Assembly (NCBI GenBank): GCA_938074745.1
Contig: CALJEJ010000012.1
Coordinates: forward strand, 1-53,752
Direction: 5' to 3'
Length of the DNA: 53,752 nt
DNA from: an uncultured Endomicrobiia bacterium
GTDB lineage: Bacteria; Elusimicrobiota; Endomicrobiia; DTEH01
Shown here: positions 52,422 through 53,752 of the stretch, piece after piece
Layout: the number at the start of each line of letters is the position of its first letter
Position numbering within the stretch: position 1 is the stretch's first letter
Translations under genes and position numbers: made by a program
The notes under the pieces: model-generated
Told to the model about the DNA's origin: nothing
Seen by the model: the letters and a program-made list of their open reading frames with translations, nothing else
The model's database searches: none

Positions 52422-53752
52422 ATGTTGTTTAGGTTTAAATTTAATTCTGTAATTAAACTACTTCGCAATAACCGTCTTGATGAAGCTTGTAATTCGTTAT
52501 TACAGTTAATCAAATTATATCCTAATATACCTGAATTATATATCAGCTTGGCAAAAGTTTATTTTAGAAAAGGATTGTTTCAGGAGTGTAAAAATTATTT
52601 ATTAAAGACAACTACATTACCAAAATGGTATACAAAAAATAATGTAACTGAAATATTAGAACTAACGAATTGGAAAATGTTGTTCCCTAACAGATATTTC
52701 TGTAGGGAACCATCATTTTCTTTTGACGGAAATAAAATTGTCTTTATTGCTGCTACTGAAGATACTAACAATGACGGAAAAATTAATATTTCTGACTGTG
52801 CTGGAGTATATATAATAAATAGAGATGGGACAGGTGTGGAATGTGTTGTTCCTAATAAATATTATAACTCTTCTGCTGTATTTTCTTATGATGGGAGATA
52901 TATTTGTTTTCTTTCTGCGAGGGAAGATACTGATGGTAATGGTATAATTGACAATTTTGACCAGCAAGGTCTTTATTTGTTAGACTTAACTACAGGGAAA
53001 GAAAAGTTATTAATTCCTGCTAGATATAGACCTAAACATCCTTCATTTTCTTTAGATAGTAAAAAAATAATTTTTACTTGTTGGCAGTCTCCAACTGCGT
53101 ATAGTGGAGTTTATGAAATAGAAATAGATTCTTTAACAACAAGACGTCTGGTAGAAGATAAATATGAAAACGCTTTCCCTTCTTATTCTCCGGACGGGTC
53201 TAAAATATTGTACGTTTCATGGAGAACTGATTATTCATTAGGTGTTGTAGGGAAAGGTTCGGGAGTTTATATTAAAGATATTATCACAGGCGAAGAATTT
53301 AATGTTGCACCTTCGTATTATATTAATTCATTTCCGGTATTTTCTCCCGATGGTAAGAAGGTTGCTTATCTTAGTAAAAGACGAGATACTAATAATGACG
53401 GAATTATTAACACACTGGATAATGATGGAATATATCTATATGATTTGAGAAGTAAAAAAGAAAAATGTGTCCATTCAGATAATTATTATAACAAATTCAT
53501 AAATTTCACTGCGGATGGCAAATATATTGTCTTTTTATCCACATGGCATAGAAAAAAAGATAAAGATATTGTACGAAGAGATTATTTTGAATTCAAAGGG
53601 ATTTATTGTTGTAACTTAAACGGTAAAGAGTTAAAACAAATTGTTTCTGACAAATACTATGGTTGTGCATCGCCGAAAGTTTCACCAAAGTTTAACGAAG
53701 TTGTCTACACATCGTTTAGGAAAGATACTTTGCGAGGGTTGTATCTTGCAAA
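52422..53752 (+). CDS. TPR plus TolB-like beta-propeller protein with Ca-binding-like loops (partial)
   Basis: Open to the window edge (443 codons seen), starting ATG 52422, 2 bases after yraN. The first 70 residues look like a TPR pair (LDEACNSLLQLIKLYPNI, LYISLAKVYFRKGLFQEC). After that PD40/WD40-like units recur: FSFDGNKIVFIAAT, FSYDGRYICFLSA, YSPDGSKILYVSW, FSPDGKKVAYLSK. Three units carry DTNNDGKIN, DTDGNGIID and DTNNDGIIN, an EF-hand or dockerin-like acidic loop. There is no signal peptide in the part seen. Function unknown. Confidence 0.75.
   Translation, partial: MLFRFKFNSVIKLLRNNRLDEACNSLLQLIKLYPNIPELYISLAKVYFRKGLFQECKNYLLKTTTLPKWYTKNNVTEILELTNWKMLFPNRYFCREPSFSFDGNKIVFIAATEDTNNDGKINISDCAGVYIINRDGTGVECVVPNKYYNSSAVFSYDGRYICFLSAREDTDGNGIIDNFDQQGLYLLDLTTGKEKLLIPARYRPKHPSFSLDSKKIIFTCWQSPTAYSGVYEIEIDSLTTRRLVEDKYENAFPSYSPDGSKILYVSWRTDYSLGVVGKGSGVYIKDIITGEEFNVAPSYYINSFPVFSPDGKKVAYLSKRRDTNNDGIINTLDNDGIYLYDLRSKKEKCVHSDNYYNKFINFTADGKYIVFLSTWHRKKDKDIVRRDYFEFKGIYCCNLNGKELKQIVSDKYYGCASPKVSPKFNEVVYTSFRKDTLRGLYLA

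Noticed and set aside
1-53752. tRNA, rRNA, CRISPR arrays and insertion sequences
   Set aside because: No cloverleaf-compatible stretch, rRNA-like block, regular repeat-spacer series or terminal inverted repeat with transposase was seen by reading the sequence.

Overview
The window is a compact, AT-rich (roughly 30 percent G+C by eye) bacterial chromosome segment. About 60 protein genes, one of them cut by the right edge, lie almost end to end. All except rpsT are on the + strand, and many overlap by 4 to 35 bases. I see no rRNA, tRNA, CRISPR array, intact insertion sequence or phage gene. An LptE-type lipoprotein, several signal peptides and diaminopimelate and murein genes point to a diderm bacterium with peptidoglycan. 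The mix of SpoVG, a BatA-E aerotolerance operon, DUF6062, DUF3307, an ABC-2 permease/TPR pair and an archaeal-looking DnaK suits an uncultured lineage such as Elusimicrobiota or Omnitrophota. That placement is inference; no marker here settles it.

Layout. 1-512: a decayed two-gene nucleotidyltransferase cassette. 513-2292: lptE, holA and convergent rpsT. 2382-7253: murJ, a LysM/M23 peptidase, rpmE, prfA, prmC. 7267-15001: murA, then hisD-hisB-hisA-hisI, then dapF-dapA, an exported cyclophilin, a small conserved protein and dapB. 15025-22941: an FAH-fold enzyme, a long TPR protein, ispE, spoVG, purB, an anchored extracytoplasmic protein and a CHASE2 nucleotide cyclase. 22997-27719: DUF3307 protein, ABC-2 permease, TPR protein, accD, argG and a small membrane protein. 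27727-29079: a damaged patch with an RNase HI-like gene that loses its last catalytic Asp, a DUF6062 protein and a short enolase fossil. 29080-34071: yggS, proC, a DUF167 protein, mtnA, a hydrogenase-maturation protease, hypA and a stand-alone HypF carbamoyltransferase domain. 34083-41165: DUF58, a DUF4381-like protein and batA to batE. 41172-49055: a HIT protein, a previously missed 43-residue basic protein, uridine phosphorylase, a nitrilase-fold amidase, grpE-dnaK-dnaJ, rsmE and an mtaB-like gene. 49185-52419: the classic rpsP-khpA-rimM-trmD-rplS-rnhB-yraN block behind a good sigma70-type promoter. 52422 to the end: a TPR plus beta-propeller protein with Ca-binding-like loops, cut by the window edge.

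Most of the content is housekeeping: translation, cell wall, amino-acid biosynthesis and protein folding. The parts most worth a second look are the stand-alone HypF domain, the 43-residue basic protein with a near-perfect Shine-Dalgarno, the archaeal-like DnaK, the enolase and nucleotidyltransferase fossils, the repeated metal-ligand motif in the DUF6062 protein, and a split between genes with strong Shine-Dalgarno sites and genes that begin in T/A-rich TTATG contexts. I did not find a clearly new multi-gene system. The best candidates are the HypF-domain/HypA/protease group and the cyclase with its upstream partner.
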